From Climacteris rufus (taxonomy: Eukaryota; Chordata; Aves; Passeriformes; Climacteridae): a DNA stretch of 64,000 bases. The stretch's first letter is position 1. Each line of letters opens with the position of its first letter. The stretch lies in the NCBI GenBank assembly GCA_013398175.1, contig VZRZ01005129.1:62001-126000 (forward strand), read 5' to 3'. A program made the position numbers and the translations under genes. Shown in pieces: positions 11,701-25,517 of this stretch. The notes beneath the pieces are model-generated. The model was not told where the DNA came from. It saw only the letters and a list, made by a program, of their open reading frames with translations, and did no database searches.

Positions 11701-13396
11701 TCTAATCACAGACTGTGATCAAATATTGTAGATCGCATGCAGAAGTTTTATTCAATTTAGTAGAAGCAATAATACCCCTTCCCAAGATAATTTCATTCGT
11801 TCATCTAAGCAATCTGAATTATTTCATCATGGCAAACAATCCCTAGTTCTGCATACTTGCAGTCTAGTTAGACTTATTTGCTTGTGAATTTCTGTCAGCA
11901 TACACTGTAGGATAAAGCACTGTAAAGAATACCATGATGATGATGTGTTCTACCAAAAAAAATTTATATCTCTAATTTTGGACATATTTCTGTGAATAAT
12001 ATTAGCAATAATAATAAAGCCATAATAAAGGGAATGGTCCTACTAAACCTGTTGATTCATCTAGGTAATTAAACAATGTTGCCTAAGCCTTTGTGCATTT
12101 TAATAAGTATAAATATTTCTTTAGAATTATTCTGTGAAATACTACAATAGTGAGACAACACTGAGACAAGACTGACAACAGTGAGAATTTGGGTCAAGTC
12201 AAACTCATTACTGTCATATGATTATGTGTAGAGACACTCTGGTACTAGGCAGACCTGCCTAGAAATCTGGGGTTTCAGCTTGCAAAAAAAGTTATTTTCT
12301 GTGAAATGTCACTTATTATAAATCACACTAAAACAATTTTTATTAATTTGAGCAATGAAACAAATTGGCTGAAATAAAAGAGCTTCCCTGAATCTGTTCA
12401 TTAAATGTCAATATTCTCATCTGTTTCACTAGTGTTAAAAGTGGATATCCACCTCACAGGATCTGGTGCTACCAGCCAGACTGTCCAAGAGGACCAGGGA
12501 GAAGATTATGATAAAATTTTTTAGGGGTATCTGTGGTGACTTTCTGAGAACACTGAATTCTTATTTTAGGAAAAGTCATCAAACACATCTCAGGAGTAAG
12601 AATATATAAAGCTGATGATGATGGAGTGATTTTTCAGTGATTTTTCATTTCATGAAAATGCCAAATGGGTTAAGGTAGCATTTACTGCAATATTTTTAAA
12701 AAGGTAATATGACATTTTGTAATAAAATGTGGCTTTATAAGAATATAGCTAACTCTGTTAATCTTCCTTTGTCAATAGAGGCGGCCTGATGACTTCCCAA
12801 GATCAAAAAGAATATATGATTTAGGACCAACAATGGAATGATTGTTCTGTTCCCATCATCCTGGAATGAAAGGGTTCTTCTTTGATTTACGCCATTAGGC
12901 CTTGAAGACAGTCAAAAAGTTGGGCTGAAAGTGACTATCTGCAACTTCTTACAGTTCTTGCATCAATTTCCATATACTTAGACACAGACATTGCCAGTTG
13001 TGTCCTTTTCTTCAGATGAGCCTAGACCTTTGACTCCTCCATGGTAAAAGTTTGGGGAAATTGGAAGTTTTTTTCTTTTTTCTCAAGCTATAAGATCTAC
13101 CAACAAACTTCTACAAAAGATTTTGTTTGTTTCTAAAGAACTTTTTTCCTGCATGTGATACTGGCCACGAAATGCAATCAACTAAGCAGTAACTCTTTTA
13201 TTACTATTTTTAACCTGATTTTGTCTATTTAATTTATTAGCCTGTCTATTCCTCTGAATAGACAGAAAAAAGAAAATAAACTAAGCTAAAATCCTGAGTC
13301 AACACTTAAAATCTACTCTCTATAAATTTTCTTCCCAAATGAGCAAATTTTCTTTTTATTCCATTCAAACAAACATTGACAACACCCAGAGGATCA

Positions 13397-13455
13397 AAAG
13401 AAAACAAAACAAAACATAATAAAACAAAACAAAAAATAACTAAACAAATGAAAAC
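13397..13455. repeat. A-rich AAAAC low-complexity tract
   Basis: Interrupted AAAAC/AAAAT pentamer units run for about 58 bp. The tract could be an old microsatellite or a degraded poly(A)-like tail, but no retroelement body is recognisable next to it. Confidence 0.75.
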
Positions 13456-15103
13456 TCAAATGCTCTAATGCTATGAGAATGAGGAAAACAAAATTAACAA
13501 GGTGCTAAATATATGTGGCCAGAATTGATGCAATTTGTGGAAGGACCACTGTACATGCCAGTCAACCTTGCTCTTCTCATGGCTACCAGTGATAAGGAAA
13601 GCTTTCCAAGGGGGAAAGCTCAACTCAGTTTTGAGGAAAGTCACTCAATTTAGTGCTCTTCCCTCCTAAATGATGCCTGGCACTGCTGAAGGACAGATGT
13701 AATTTTGGTTTCTTCAGGACTCAGAAGCTAAAGTCTCTCTTCTGTTCCTCATCTATTCTCGAGCAGAGTAATGGCATGACTACACTGAGCGTTTTGCAAA
13801 AAAGAATGCAAATATGGCATTTCAGGTGTTTCCAGAGTGTATGCTATACTTTATTCTGGCCAAGATCTCTCAGGGAATTGCTGAGCATAATAAACTACTG
13901 TATAAAAAAAGATTTTCAGTTAAATAACACAGAGTGAGATGAAGCTTCTGAAAACATTTGGAAGAGGATTAGGATGACATGAAAAGATTTGAGACAGATC
14001 AGTACTGATATTTTCTAGACAGCACTTGTGTAATGAAGCACTCTTGGAACTTGCACAACTCAATAAGCATATTTAATCGATAAATAAAATACATACAGGG
14101 ATTAGAAATATATATTGGAGTGATGAATGTCCTCAATTCTTCATACCTTTGACCTTATATCTTCATTTCAAGTGTAATTCAGTATATTAAAAGAAATGAG
14201 CAGGGTGAAATTTTTTTATAGCTATACATTGCACAGTGTGTTAGAAACAATGTTTCTTCTAAATTTGCTGCTATTTTTCTGACATTTATTACATCTTATG
14301 CTTTACATATTCTGCCTATATCTGAACAATAGCATTAAACTGCTCACTGTTGTATTTTGCCAAGTACCACACCAGTTCAGATTCAGTTGTATTTAAGCAA
14401 AAATGTTCAAACTAGGAAAAAGTCCAGCAATAGAAGATTTTAGTTTTGTTAAATCAAAGACGACTCAGTCTTTTCCTTTCCACACCACTCTCAAAAGTGT
14501 GACGATCTTTTAAGCATTGTAGCTGTCATGACTATGGGAGCTTCACTGGTTCAGCACAACTCCCTGAAGGCTCTGTTAAAAATTCCTTGGGAATCTCTAC
14601 TGCACTAAAAAAGTGTGTTATCCAAGGAGATAGGGTGTAAGAGGCAGGATTACCCTATGCAAAAGAAAACCTTTTGAAAGAGATGTTTAGATTGGAAGGT
14701 TTATAATATTTCAGACTTCCTCAATTTTGTTCTTATATCAAGAGAAAATTAAGAAAAAGCTAACCATTACAACAATAACAACAAAAAAAAAGTGATTCTG
14801 GGACTGCACCAGTAAAGCAAATGGTAAAATGAAGGAATTTCCTAATGTTTCTCTGTCACAGAACAAATAATTACACTGAAATACCAAGCCAAGCTCAAAA
14901 CAGAGGTGGAGTTAAGAAACAAGGATTAGTGCTTCCACCTGCATTGTGCTGGGATGTTCTCAGGCATCTGAAAACATCTCTCACCACTGAGCAGAGTCCC
15001 AGACAGCACACACAGTTTTAGACAGTCATTTCCTCATCTGGAATGATTTTCTGATTTCATTACTCAAGAAAGATTTAAATGCTTCCCTTTTTTTCTGCCT
15101 ATT

Positions 15104-15119
15104 CAATGAATATTCATTG
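15104..15119. repeat. Perfect 16-bp palindrome containing ATGAATATTCAT
   Basis: CAATGAATATTCATTG equals its own reverse complement. The central 12 bp ATGAATATTCAT resembles the MORE-type palindromic site bound by POU-domain dimers (consensus close to ATGCATATGCAT). Function is inferred from the motif alone. Confidence 0.5.
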
Positions 15120-15532
15120 CAGGAAATTATTTATTTAGAAATTTATTCAGAAATCACAGACTTAATGGCCTATCTGTTTTAGAGCTGTTCTAATGAACCT
15201 AAGATTCTTAGGATTCACCATAGCCCAGCTGCAAAAGGGTGAGTTAAATAAGATTAAGGACTGTGAATACCCAGCATTAAGTGTCTTACATTGCCCATCT
15301 TTTGTAGTTGTGGCCATTATTACACTATGCCGAATTGCTTAAAGGAATGTAACAAAAATGTAAAAATGTGAAAAAACCCCAACCAGTATTCTTAAGCACT
15401 TGCGTATCATACAGTGAGTTACAGAAATGGGAATGGGTTGAAGGTCACACAACAACCTGCCTTTTGGCACTTCCTAGCTATGCCTTACCAACCTTTATGC
15501 ACAGCTTCACCCAAATTTAAATGCCATGTTTT

Positions 15533-15563
15533 AATATATATATATATATGTATATATATGTGT
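15533..15563. repeat. TA dinucleotide microsatellite
   Basis: A run of TA units is interrupted twice by TG steps (...TATATATGTATATATATGTG...), about 30 bp in all. Confidence 0.8.
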
Positions 15564-16099
15564 ATTTAACATAAGTGTGTGTAAGTCTCCTTGCTAAAGC
15601 AATGTGCAACATCATCAGAACTCATGTGTTTCATATAGGTATGGACAGAGACTTTTGCTATGAGAAATCACAGATAGTTTGATGTTCATCTGAGGAATCA
15701 TCTCACATGTGACGCACAGAGGTTAGGTGACCTAGTGCGTACGGCTGTTGAGCTGCTTCTGATTGACCTATGCACTTCCTGAGAAATCCTTTGGAAATAC
15801 TTTAGAGTGTTTATATAATGTTTCTGGGGGCATATTTCATAACATCTCTCTGTAAAATTAATGCACTTATGCACTTGCCTAAGAGTACAGCTTTATAGTC
15901 CTTAAGTTCGAAAAAAAAGAAGTATGAGTAATAAAGGTCAAAACCATTTACACATGGCCTAACTCAACCTTTCTTCACAAATACTCGTGCTACTTCAAAC
16001 TCCTTTGCTTCCTAGCGAGCTGCAGGAACAGGCAGTTAAACACAGATCCTCTTCTAGAGCACATTATGGACATGGCAGCTTTCCACAGGGGTTGACTGC

Positions 16100-16137
16100 A
16101 CACAAACTGCATGGTAACACACAAGCTGCATGGCAAC
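16100..16137. repeat. Tandem 19-bp duplication with RFX-like half-sites
   Basis: Two adjacent 19-bp units, ACACAAACTGCATGGTAAC and ACACAAGCTGCATGGCAAC, differ at two positions. Each ends in GCATGGYAAC, which resembles a half of the X-box bound by RFX transcription factors. The repeat is seen directly; a regulatory role is inferred. Confidence 0.55.
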
Positions 16138-19100
16138 GTATCTGTATATTCCATAAATCACTTTGTTACCGGTGCCCGTTCTCTACTGTACAAGAAATGG
16201 TGGTGTTCCATGTTCTAAGTACTCCCAAACCTGAAACAATATGTTTTAAAGTTGTGAATTTACTATTTAATGTCCTTAAAGGCCATCTAAAACCTAGCCA
16301 GCTTTACTGAAACATTTCAATTACTACTGCTTACTACAATTTGCAGTAATTACAGTTTGTTTGTTTAATGAGATGGTTCTTAATTGCAGACACCACTGAA
16401 AGAACAATCCAGCAAAAATACAGTTTCTGCAATCATTCTTTTTAAGCTAGAGGAAAGAAAGTGGTGGGGAGGCAATTACTTTAGGTAACTTGTTCTGGAA
16501 CATTTTCAGAACAGCTGACATAAAGGAGTCCTGATCTTCTATTTTCCTGTTATAAATCAGGAGTAACCCTCCCATCAATAGTTATACTGACATAAAACCC
16601 ATGTACATGAGTATAGAAGAGTCACTGTTTTCAAATCAGGAGACCATTAATCAGCTTTGCTACAGGATGTGCTGTGCAGCTCTACTTACACTGCAATAAA
16701 TGAGACTAACCTCAGCATTAGTAAAAAAAAGTTAGTCATGGTTTTTCAGATACTGTTTTTGCAGCAGAGTAATGCTCTGTGGCCAAATTAAATGCGATAC
16801 TTCAGCAGTCAGATAGAACTGAAGTCTTGGAATTCTTCAACCACTGCCAAATTTGACTCATCTTGAGCCCATCCTGTTTTACTGCTGGGGCATGAGCAGG
16901 CTAGATATGAATGCTTCTATCTGTCACGGTGAAAATTACGTGGAGTACCCAAGTAATCTGTTTAGTATAGGACAGAAAATGCCACTTTGAGCTTAATTTG
17001 GAAGGGACAAACCAGATTCAGGTTTTCAAAAAATTGCTTCAGTCATTAGCCTGAAAGAGGGGTTGAGAGTGATGGGTCCTCAGGAAGTGGACACTGTAGG
17101 AAAAAGTCCAAAACAGACAAGCACAAGCAAGAGGTCTGAATGCTCAGGTGTCATGTGAAATTGGTGTTTCCTATGAACCAAATGGACAACATGACTTCCA
17201 GCAGATAGTCATCCCTTACTAGTAGAGGTATTCCCTGCTGGACTCCATGGCTGCAAAGTCAGGATATCTACCCTGCCCCATTGCTTAGACTAAGCCAGGC
17301 AGACTAACAAAATTTTATCCTACCTGCCCCACATTAAAGCACTTCAAGAGCTTTATTACTTCATGTACAATACCAGCATGATATAATTCATTAAGACTGC
17401 CACATCTTCTTGTGGGAATGCTAGAAATAAGTTGCTGCTGATCACAATACTCCATGCAGAAAAATTGATTAAGCCCGATATGACACTAGCAGTAAGAAGT
17501 TTTCTTATGCAGCTGCAAAATATCCATGTGACAGCAGAACAGTTTAGCCCTGGGTAAACATTTGGGTCTCTGTCAGAAACAGCTCCAGAGCACAGCAACA
17601 CAAATTTCAAATCTTTTATCCCTATCTATTGAATTCCTTGTGTGCAATTTTCAGCAATCCTAAAGCAAAATTAAGGCTGAGGTGGAAATAAGGGAAAAAA
17701 AAGAAAAAAAAAAGTTGGTATTGTTGCGTAGGTGGTTTTGATTAGAGTTGGCAGCAATTTAAAATGAGATGCATCTTCCAGAAGAAAAGACAGTTTTGCT
17801 CAGGGAAGACACATGTGATACATGAATAAGACCTTTGACTAGTGATGGGCAAATCTACTGAAAAATGTAAGTGCTTATTACATGCGTTTTCAAACCTTTG
17901 GAGAGCTCCCTCAATTTCCCTCCTCCCTCTCAGAAGCAGTATGGGGGTTTTAAGGCAGATTTTTTTCTGCTCTTTGTGCACCCACAGCATTCTTGATTAC
18001 AGGTGATTATGTATGTCAGAGTGCATAGAACAATTAAAGGGCTGCTGAGATGATGCAAGAAGCACAAAAAGTTGTCCCATATATACAAATTGGGGAAGGA
18101 GGCTTTCTAGAATTTTTTCTGACCTCCTGCTGTGAGGGCTTCCTGTAACCTAGACCATTCTCTGCACTCTTCCTACTACATTAAAAAAAACCAAATCTTT
18201 GGAAACTTATTTGTCTTGAAAAGAAATGTGCCAAGAAACCACTGGATTCTTAGACAAAAAAGGCAATTTCTTCCGCTGGGTTCTAGCTATTTTGGACAAT
18301 TAATCTTTTTTCCCACTGTGATATCACCACTTATAGACAGAATTTAAAAATTATTTTAAAGCAGTGATTGTATTCTTCAGACTAAATATATGAAACAGAA
18401 AATCAGGCTTGTCTCTGGTGTGAGTGATGTTAATCCTGGTCTCCAATAGCAGAGGAAACCTCATTTTGCTTGCAATCCAGGCAACCTCAAGCACACTCTG
18501 ACTGCATCAGCACCTAACTGGAGGCTGTATAACTGCAGTAGCACGGTGCTGAGCCTGAGCAAATAAGTCCTGCCTTCACAGCAAGGCCATTAGCTTGGGC
18601 TGTGTGCCTGCTGGCTGCAGCTACATGGCTCCTGCTTTGAGGCCAGTTAGCATCTAACTAACTTGGAACACAAGAAGAACAAACTTGAGCCTGCTTCCAA
18701 AATACCTTGTGGATGTTCTATCTGTCAATTCAGCAGGGGAGAAGCACAGTATCACAGTAGCCACTTTGAAATCTGCAGATGTGATCCTGTGTACATAGAA
18801 AATAAAAAGATAAAATAAAAAGGGAGAAATATGAGTATCCTGTAGAAATTTTTCCTTTGGTGGATGCTACAAAAGTTGTTGACCCTTCAACTTTCTGATT
18901 GCTTCACTACTCCCCTTCCCTTTCCTTCTTCCATATTTGTGAGTGTAAGTTACACTCATATTGCACTCCTACTAAATGCCAAGTCACTGCAAGTCAAACA
19001 GCTCTGGCACTTACACCCACATACACCTGTTTCCTGACCAACAAATACATGATGTGTAACTTACACCATTGCTGACTTACGATTGAATTCAGCAGTGTTT

Positions 19101-19507
19101 CTTTACATTTATTAACTTTTTAAAGTACTCTAGGGTCAGTATAAACACATGTTCTCTCCAGCTCTGGCCTCATTCCATTTGAGCCTCCTGCACTGAGATA
19201 TAAAATGGCTGTATTTGCAGAAGGCCCAGGTATGACAGGAGAGATGCTTCTGCTGCGATTTAACAATAGGAGATGCAGCATTCATGGTTCAATGCATACA
19301 GCACAAGACTGCAGAGCAGCACTGGTGTTTCCATACACCTATTTACAAGTGGGAATCTAGTGTGGCCAATTCAAACATGTTCATACAAAAGTTGGAAGGA
19401 TTAAAAAGTGGGAATGGGTTTTTGCAGCCATATAGAAGAGTGAGTGTGAAAAAATGCAGCCCAAGGATCATCTCCTGGATTGGGCCCGAAATAGGGCAGA
19501 GTATGGG

Positions 19508-20625
19508 TGTCATGGTTTCAGCTCTAGCTGAACACCAAAGCCTCCACGAAAGCCTCTCACTCCCCTCTGCAGATGGACAGGGGAGAGAATTTTTTAATGA
19601 TGTATTTTACCAAGCTGAGATAAGGACACTGAGACAAAAAAAAGGTCTAATTAAGCTGCTATCCCAGACAGGCAAAACAGGCTCAAACCTAAAAGTGATA
19701 AGGTAAATTTATTACAAAGTCAGAGGAATACACTGAGAAGCAAAATAAGATCCTAAAACACTTTCTCCCCCCCAAAATCCCTTCCTCTTTCCCCATTCAC
19801 AAAGAAAGGAGAATGGGGTTGGGGGGAGGGGTGTGTGTGTGCAGGTTCCTTCTGGTCAGGTCATGCTGTCGAGGTGTTTTCCTTCCATTGTGACTGCTTG
19901 TGGGGGTGGGGGGGTAACCTTTGCAGCCTCTGTGGTGTTTTTCCCTTTTCCGTACTGCTACAAAGTGACGTTCTCCCATCAGATAACATAGTTCATCTGA
20001 TATGGTCACCACTGGGTCACTGCCAAGGAGATACAGTCCTTCTAAAGTCGTGTTCCACTCAGGGCGAAGCTCTATTATCAAATATGACTCCCACCGGCAA
20101 GCAAAGAGCAGAAGTTTCTTTATCTTTTGACCCACAAAGAACGCCATCCTCTATGAATCCACCCCTCCTGCTCCGGCGTGGATACCTTCCCCATGGCTGG
20201 GATGAACCTCTGTATCTCCAATGGGGGTGCAGGGGAACGTCACACCAGTAAAATCCTTACCACAGATCACAGGCTGTGAAGATATCTTAGCTTCGGTGTT
20301 TGAAGCACCCCCCTCCTGCTTCTTGGCTGACCTTGATGGTATCCATATTTGCTGTTTCTTCTACATTGTTCTTACTTGTCCTCTTTGTCTAACTACGTCT
20401 ATGGCGTGCGTGCATGCTATCTGTGATTTCTTCTTAAATATGTTGTCACAGAGGCAATACCTCCATCTGTAATTGGCCCAGCCATGGCTAGCAGCACGTC
20501 CATCTTCAGAGCTATCAGAGATTGGCTCTGCTGGATGGCTGTGGAAGCTTCTGGCAGCTTTTCACAGGAGACAACTTTTTGGCCCTTACCACTCCCAAAA
20601 AACCGAACCCTGTCAATTTACTACA
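19508..20625 (-). mobile_element. Solo LTR, 1,118 bp, same family as 7040-8117, inverted
   Basis: Read on the minus strand it begins TGTAGTAAATTGACAGGG and ends GAAACCATGACA. It follows the copy at 7040-8117 through the same landmarks. These are AGAAGCTTCCA near its start, TGTGACAACATATTTAAGAAG (TATA-like, about 20430-20450) and an AATAAA signal (TTTATT on the plus strand at 19708-19713). The flanks are ATGGG (19503-19507) and GTGGG (20626-20630), a 5-bp target duplication with one later substitution. No viral coding sequence adjoins it, so it is a solo LTR. Its imperfect duplication and scattered differences from the other copy are what an older insertion would show, but that ranking is inference. 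Plus-strand frames at 19284-19706, 19835-20251 and 20484-20687 overlap the LTR and are not genes. Confidence 0.85.
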
Positions 20626-23600
20626 GTGGGGCAAACTTGTTAAGAATAGAAGTTTGTGGTGAAAAGATGAGAAAAGATGAATGTTAAAGTGTCAAATCCA
20701 AATCTTAAAATGTGAAATCAAACAAAGTAGTTTGGTTTTTGTTTTTGTGTGTATAAATAGAAAACAACCTTACTGTTTTCTTTCTTTCTTCTGTCTGTTA
20801 GCATGCTTACAATTTTCCATTCATATGAGCATAATGTTTCTGGAATGTATTGGTGTAATCTATTTAAAACAATTTTCCAATCAAGCTATATCCTAGAGAT
20901 GGAAGTTAGGTCTATATTTAAAGAAAAGGATTTGATATTCATCAGTGCATAAAATATAGTAGTTCCTGAAATATATTTTAAACTCAATTGATCACCTTTC
21001 AGTCTCTGTTGAACAACCATGAAAATGGATATTTAGCTTTAATTTTTTTCCATAATTCCATATGGACTTTATATATAACAACATGCAAATATTAATAGAA
21101 ATATAATACACAGTTATTTGTGGGGGCATAAATCTAATGCAAGTCATCAGAGAGGGTATTCAGTGGTGGTTCTACTGTTTCATCTGTCATATTTCTGAAA
21201 GACATTTAATTGCCTTTTACATCTCTTCTGTGTTGAGAAGAGTTATCATGGTCAATGATGTGATTGAGGTTTATCTGATCTGTGAAAGGTCATATTTCAG
21301 ACATGGCTTCTTTCCTGCAGGTGTGTTTATCATATCTCATTCTTAATGCACTGCAGAAGTAGGAGGAATGGATTTGCCTAAACCATCCTCATACCTTAAT
21401 AATCTTTCACAAGGTTGTAACTCCCTGCAAAATGATTGCATCTACTACTGGTCTACTCCTTTCTGGGCCGAAACATCAAAATTGTATCATGAAGATTGAT
21501 ACCAGCTAAAGCGCTGCACAAAAGATGTCTTCAGCCTAGAAAGACTATCCAGGTTTCCCTTTATAGTCTGTGATTCTTTTCTGTGGCTCTGAGTGTCCAA
21601 CACAACCCTCCTTGAGAGGAGACCTTCTCTCTCATGCCTGAGTGGAGACAAATGGACGTCTTCCAAGTTAGTTATCCTTTGGGAACATCTTTTGAAAATG
21701 CCAATGCCAATCAGGAAAGTGCAAGGGCTACCCTGAACAGTTATGCTTGCTAGCATTTCTGGAAAGCAGTATTGAAAATGGAAAGCTGCTTTACTCTATT
21801 TAATGCAAGAATCTCCAAAGAAAATAGTGATTCACCTTCTTAGTTTTGAGAAGAGAATACTGGAGGACTAAAATTAAACACCAAGAATAAATACACAGAT
21901 TGAACAGGGAAAAAAAAAGGAAGATTTTTTTTATAATTCTGTGAAAATAATAGCATGATTCATAAAAAAAATGTAAGGCCATAGTGACTGTTTGCATAAG
22001 CCCACGTGATGAACATCTGATATATGGTTATAATAGGTTATAATTATGGTTACACACTATCATCTTACTATATCATGCACTTAGTTGATTTAAAAGAGAC
22101 ATGAATCTGTGGGTGTGGCCCTGAGCTAGGAAGACTTGCTTAGGCACAGACTAAATTTTGTCACCTGTAAGCACCATGTGAGTATGTCAGCCCAGCTCTT
22201 CACCCTCATGAAGAATGTCACTGAAGATGCACTTTTAAAGTTCAGGAGTTTCCTTGCTCTTCATGCACTGGGACAATAGAGGAGTTGAAGGTGATGAGGA
22301 TGAAGGCAATAGCAGTGGAAGTCATTAACAGATCTGTGAATGTCATGAAATATATTTACAGCCAGGTTCTTGTGTTGGGATGTCTGCTTGTTCTTCATGT
22401 TAAGTGCATTGAGACTCTTGCCCAGGACAGGATGAAGGCAACAAAAAACAGGCTGCAGAACACAGTGCAGGAAGCAGAAAAGGAACCCTTTTGTGGTATA
22501 TATTTAGAAGTTGTTTAATAAATTATAAATGACAAAGTTTTAAAAGAAATTACAAATTACCTCTCTTGCTGCTGGTTTTGCTATTACAATTTCAGTTGGG
22601 TTTAGTTCAATTATATTTGGCATGACAAACTTTATAAGTGTTTCCAATGTGTAAAAACACATGGACCCTTTGGATATCTTTCAGGAACAGGTTTCCATTG
22701 AGGACAGGACTATGTGATTTGTTTGGAGTTTGGTTCTTACAGAATATTAATATTGCCCTTCTCCAGGTCAAACGTATTCACAATTAGTTCCATACTGGAA
22801 ATAAATTAAGCCCTGACATTCCACATTAACTCTCTTCTATCCTGAGATCTGATCCATCATAATCCAAGTCTTATCCTATCATGAAAAAAGCAAAGAAAAT
22901 TTTTTAAAATTCTTGGCTATTCCTGGTCTCTCTGGCTACAAATTTGTCATTTGTCAGAGATCAGACAACCCTATCAGCAGCACCCATGTGCCAAGCAAGT
23001 TTGCCAGTGGAGAAATACAATAAAATTCTCTATTCTCAGAATGTTAATAGCATTTTTTGCAATTTTTTTCAAATCAGTCTTTTTATCCAACTTTATCTTA
23101 CCACATGCTCTGATATTTCTGTTTAGTGAAGGCTATTTTTTCCTGTATTGTTGCTAAAATAGTCAGACATCTCTTTTTTTTAATTTTTGTATAGTGTATT
23201 TGTGTACTACCCACAGTTACTCCAATACTATGATTTTCAGTAAGCCTTTTACTTTGACTCGTTTAGAAGAACAGACACAAAGAGCTTATTTGCCAAAGTG
23301 AATTTTGCTTTGGAGTCCTTTCCATGTAGGAGTAGACAAAACGCCAAAACATAATCCTGCTCTTGTGGAATAGAATTACAGGGAACACAGAGTGGATCAG
23401 AGAGAGAAAGCTTCCCTGCAGCTGGAAAATATGGCTCAGTATTGCAACCTTCACATGCTCAGACTTGACAGAGTTAATGCCATGCTGTAATGAAGTGAGA
23501 AGAAACAGCAGCTAAGATCCACACATAATATACAGGGGGGGAAAAAAAAGGAGGAAGAAGATTTCTAAGAGGGTATAAAAGAAAATTAAATTAATCACAC

Positions 23601-24529
23601 CTATGAGAATGCCAGTAGACTTTTCTGTTGTTAGGCTATGACATGCAATATTGTCGTGCAAATTTGGGATTCTTTGTTTATGTATTCATTTGGGGCAACA
23701 AAAGGAGAATGACTAAGAACTATTCAGGGAAAACTGGGGCTGCTGTTTATCCTGCAGAATAGGAGGAAGACAATAATATTCTCTGAATTAATATACAGTG
23801 TTAAATCAGAGCATATCAGACCATCTTCTAGAATTTAATTCTTAGTGAAATAATTATATCATCCTTTTTCCCAAACAGACAACCTAGACAGAAGTTGATT
23901 AGACTGCTCTCTAGTCAGACAATGAATCAGTGGCACAGCAGGAATACAGCTCAGTAGTCTTGAGATCCATGTACACATTCTGGTAATTGGATCAAACTCC
24001 ACAAAAAAACACTCAGAAAATGAAACAGAAGTGAGTTAGGTCTTAACTCCTTGCATGTATGTCAGGTGTATAAATTTAAATGCACTCCTTAAAATGAACC
24101 TTTTAATTTTGTTATTAGTTGCAGTATTCTTATTCTTCCCTTATGCTCTCTGAAAGTCTCTGCTTTGCTCACAACACACTAGTCATATACATCTTTAGGC
24201 AAAACAAAATGAGAACCATCCTATAAACCATTTAAGCCAGCCAAAACACGGAGTCAACAACAGAAAACATTCCAAGATCCATTGTACTAGTTCCTTCCTT
24301 TTTTTCCCATCTGGAATTGTGCATTGCCCAGGCAGCTGTGCAGCAGTTTTAATTCACTTTCTCTGCACCTCAAAATTGTCACTAGGGCTCCCCTCTCACC
24401 CAGCATGTCCCTGTGATCCAGAGACATCTCTGTGACCTTACAGAAAGGACACCCGTCTGAATTAAAAAAAAAAAAACCAAAACCAACAAAATTCAAATAG
24501 GTCTTCTTTGGGGTACTGTTTCTGATTGT

Positions 24530-24575
24530 GTTCTTTCTCTTTTTTTCCCCTCTTTTTTCCTTTTTTTTCCAACAA
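24530..24575. repeat. Polypyrimidine tract
   Basis: About 45 bases consist almost only of T and C in alternating T and C runs. A second CT-rich tract follows near 24905-24955. Low-complexity sequence with no further meaning visible. Confidence 0.6.
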
Positions 24576-25517
24576 GAAAATGCTATTGCCAGCAAAAGCA
24601 TTTCCCTCACTTCCACAGCTGCCACACAACCTGGCAGTCCTCTCATTCTCATCTTTCATATAAGATTCTTTTGAATCTGAAGTGATGGAAAAGCACCTTT
24701 GCACCAGAGCTTTGACACTCCATGAAAATGAACTCCAGTAGCAGAACATTCATTCACTGTGTAAAACCAGGCTTTATGGGGTGTTCTGCTGAATCCTCTG
24801 CTTTTAAATGTCCTTGCAGATCACTGTGCCTTCACCAGCTCTGGAAGGTCTGTCCAAAACCATGATATTTTGAAGGAAAAATGACATTTTGAAAAGCAGT
24901 GTCGTCCATCTCCCCCCTTTCCTCCCTCCCTTCCCCTCTGCTTTTTCCAACTCTGTAGAGAAAATGTTTTGCTTGTAGAAACAGAGAGGAAGCTGTGGAA
25001 AACCCCCATACTTTTGGTACCATTCTGTCTAGACATAGACCAAATTGAAGATAATAGATAATCATTTAAGAGTTGACACAGACTTAGCAATTTGGTGGCC
25101 TGAGAAGCATGTGTGTTTGCACTATTACTTAGGACAAGACTTGTAAATTTTGCTAACTGTCTGCAACCAATTCTTTGTTTAAGGATGATAAAGCACAAGC
25201 TCAATACATACCTGAACAAATATAGGGCAATAAAACAGAAGGAAAGAAACTGATTGCCATTCAGGAGGCACTTCACCAATTACAAGCTATTTGGCTCTGG
25301 GAAAGGCAGTTTGATGATCTACCCCTTGACCTAATTGCATGGATCCTCAAAAAAATCCCAAAAGGCAGGAGCTGTTATTGCAAAGCCTTGTAAGGCTGAG
25401 GACCAAATAGTCAAATGCAAGTAGCACAATGCTGAGCACTGAAGGACCTTTCTGCATGGATCTAGACACTTTGTGGAGACTGTAATCTCCAAATTAAAAG
25501 TCCAGGATGAAAAGCCA

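Larger units (their letters stand above)
11701..19502. other. Unique AT-rich DNA
   Basis: No gene, exon or interspersed repeat could be identified in this 7.8-kb block. Open frames are short; the longest, of 107 codons at 15987-16310, has no recognisable domain. Small features inside it are listed separately: an A-rich tract, a TA microsatellite, a 16-bp palindrome and a 19-bp tandem duplication. An 11-bp tandem duplication (AGTGATTTTTC twice) lies near 12625-12646. Confidence 0.5.

Noticed and set aside
19284..20687. Plus-strand frames of 140, 138, 83 and 67 codons as a possible small gene cluster
   Set aside because: They lie mostly inside the minus-strand solo LTR at 19508-20625 and are shadows of it; the 67-codon frame reappears antisense in the sister LTR at 7040-8117.
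24821..25279. 152-codon minus-strand open frame
   Set aside because: Part of it is the translation of a pyrimidine-rich low-complexity tract. No domain, splice context or start context supports it.
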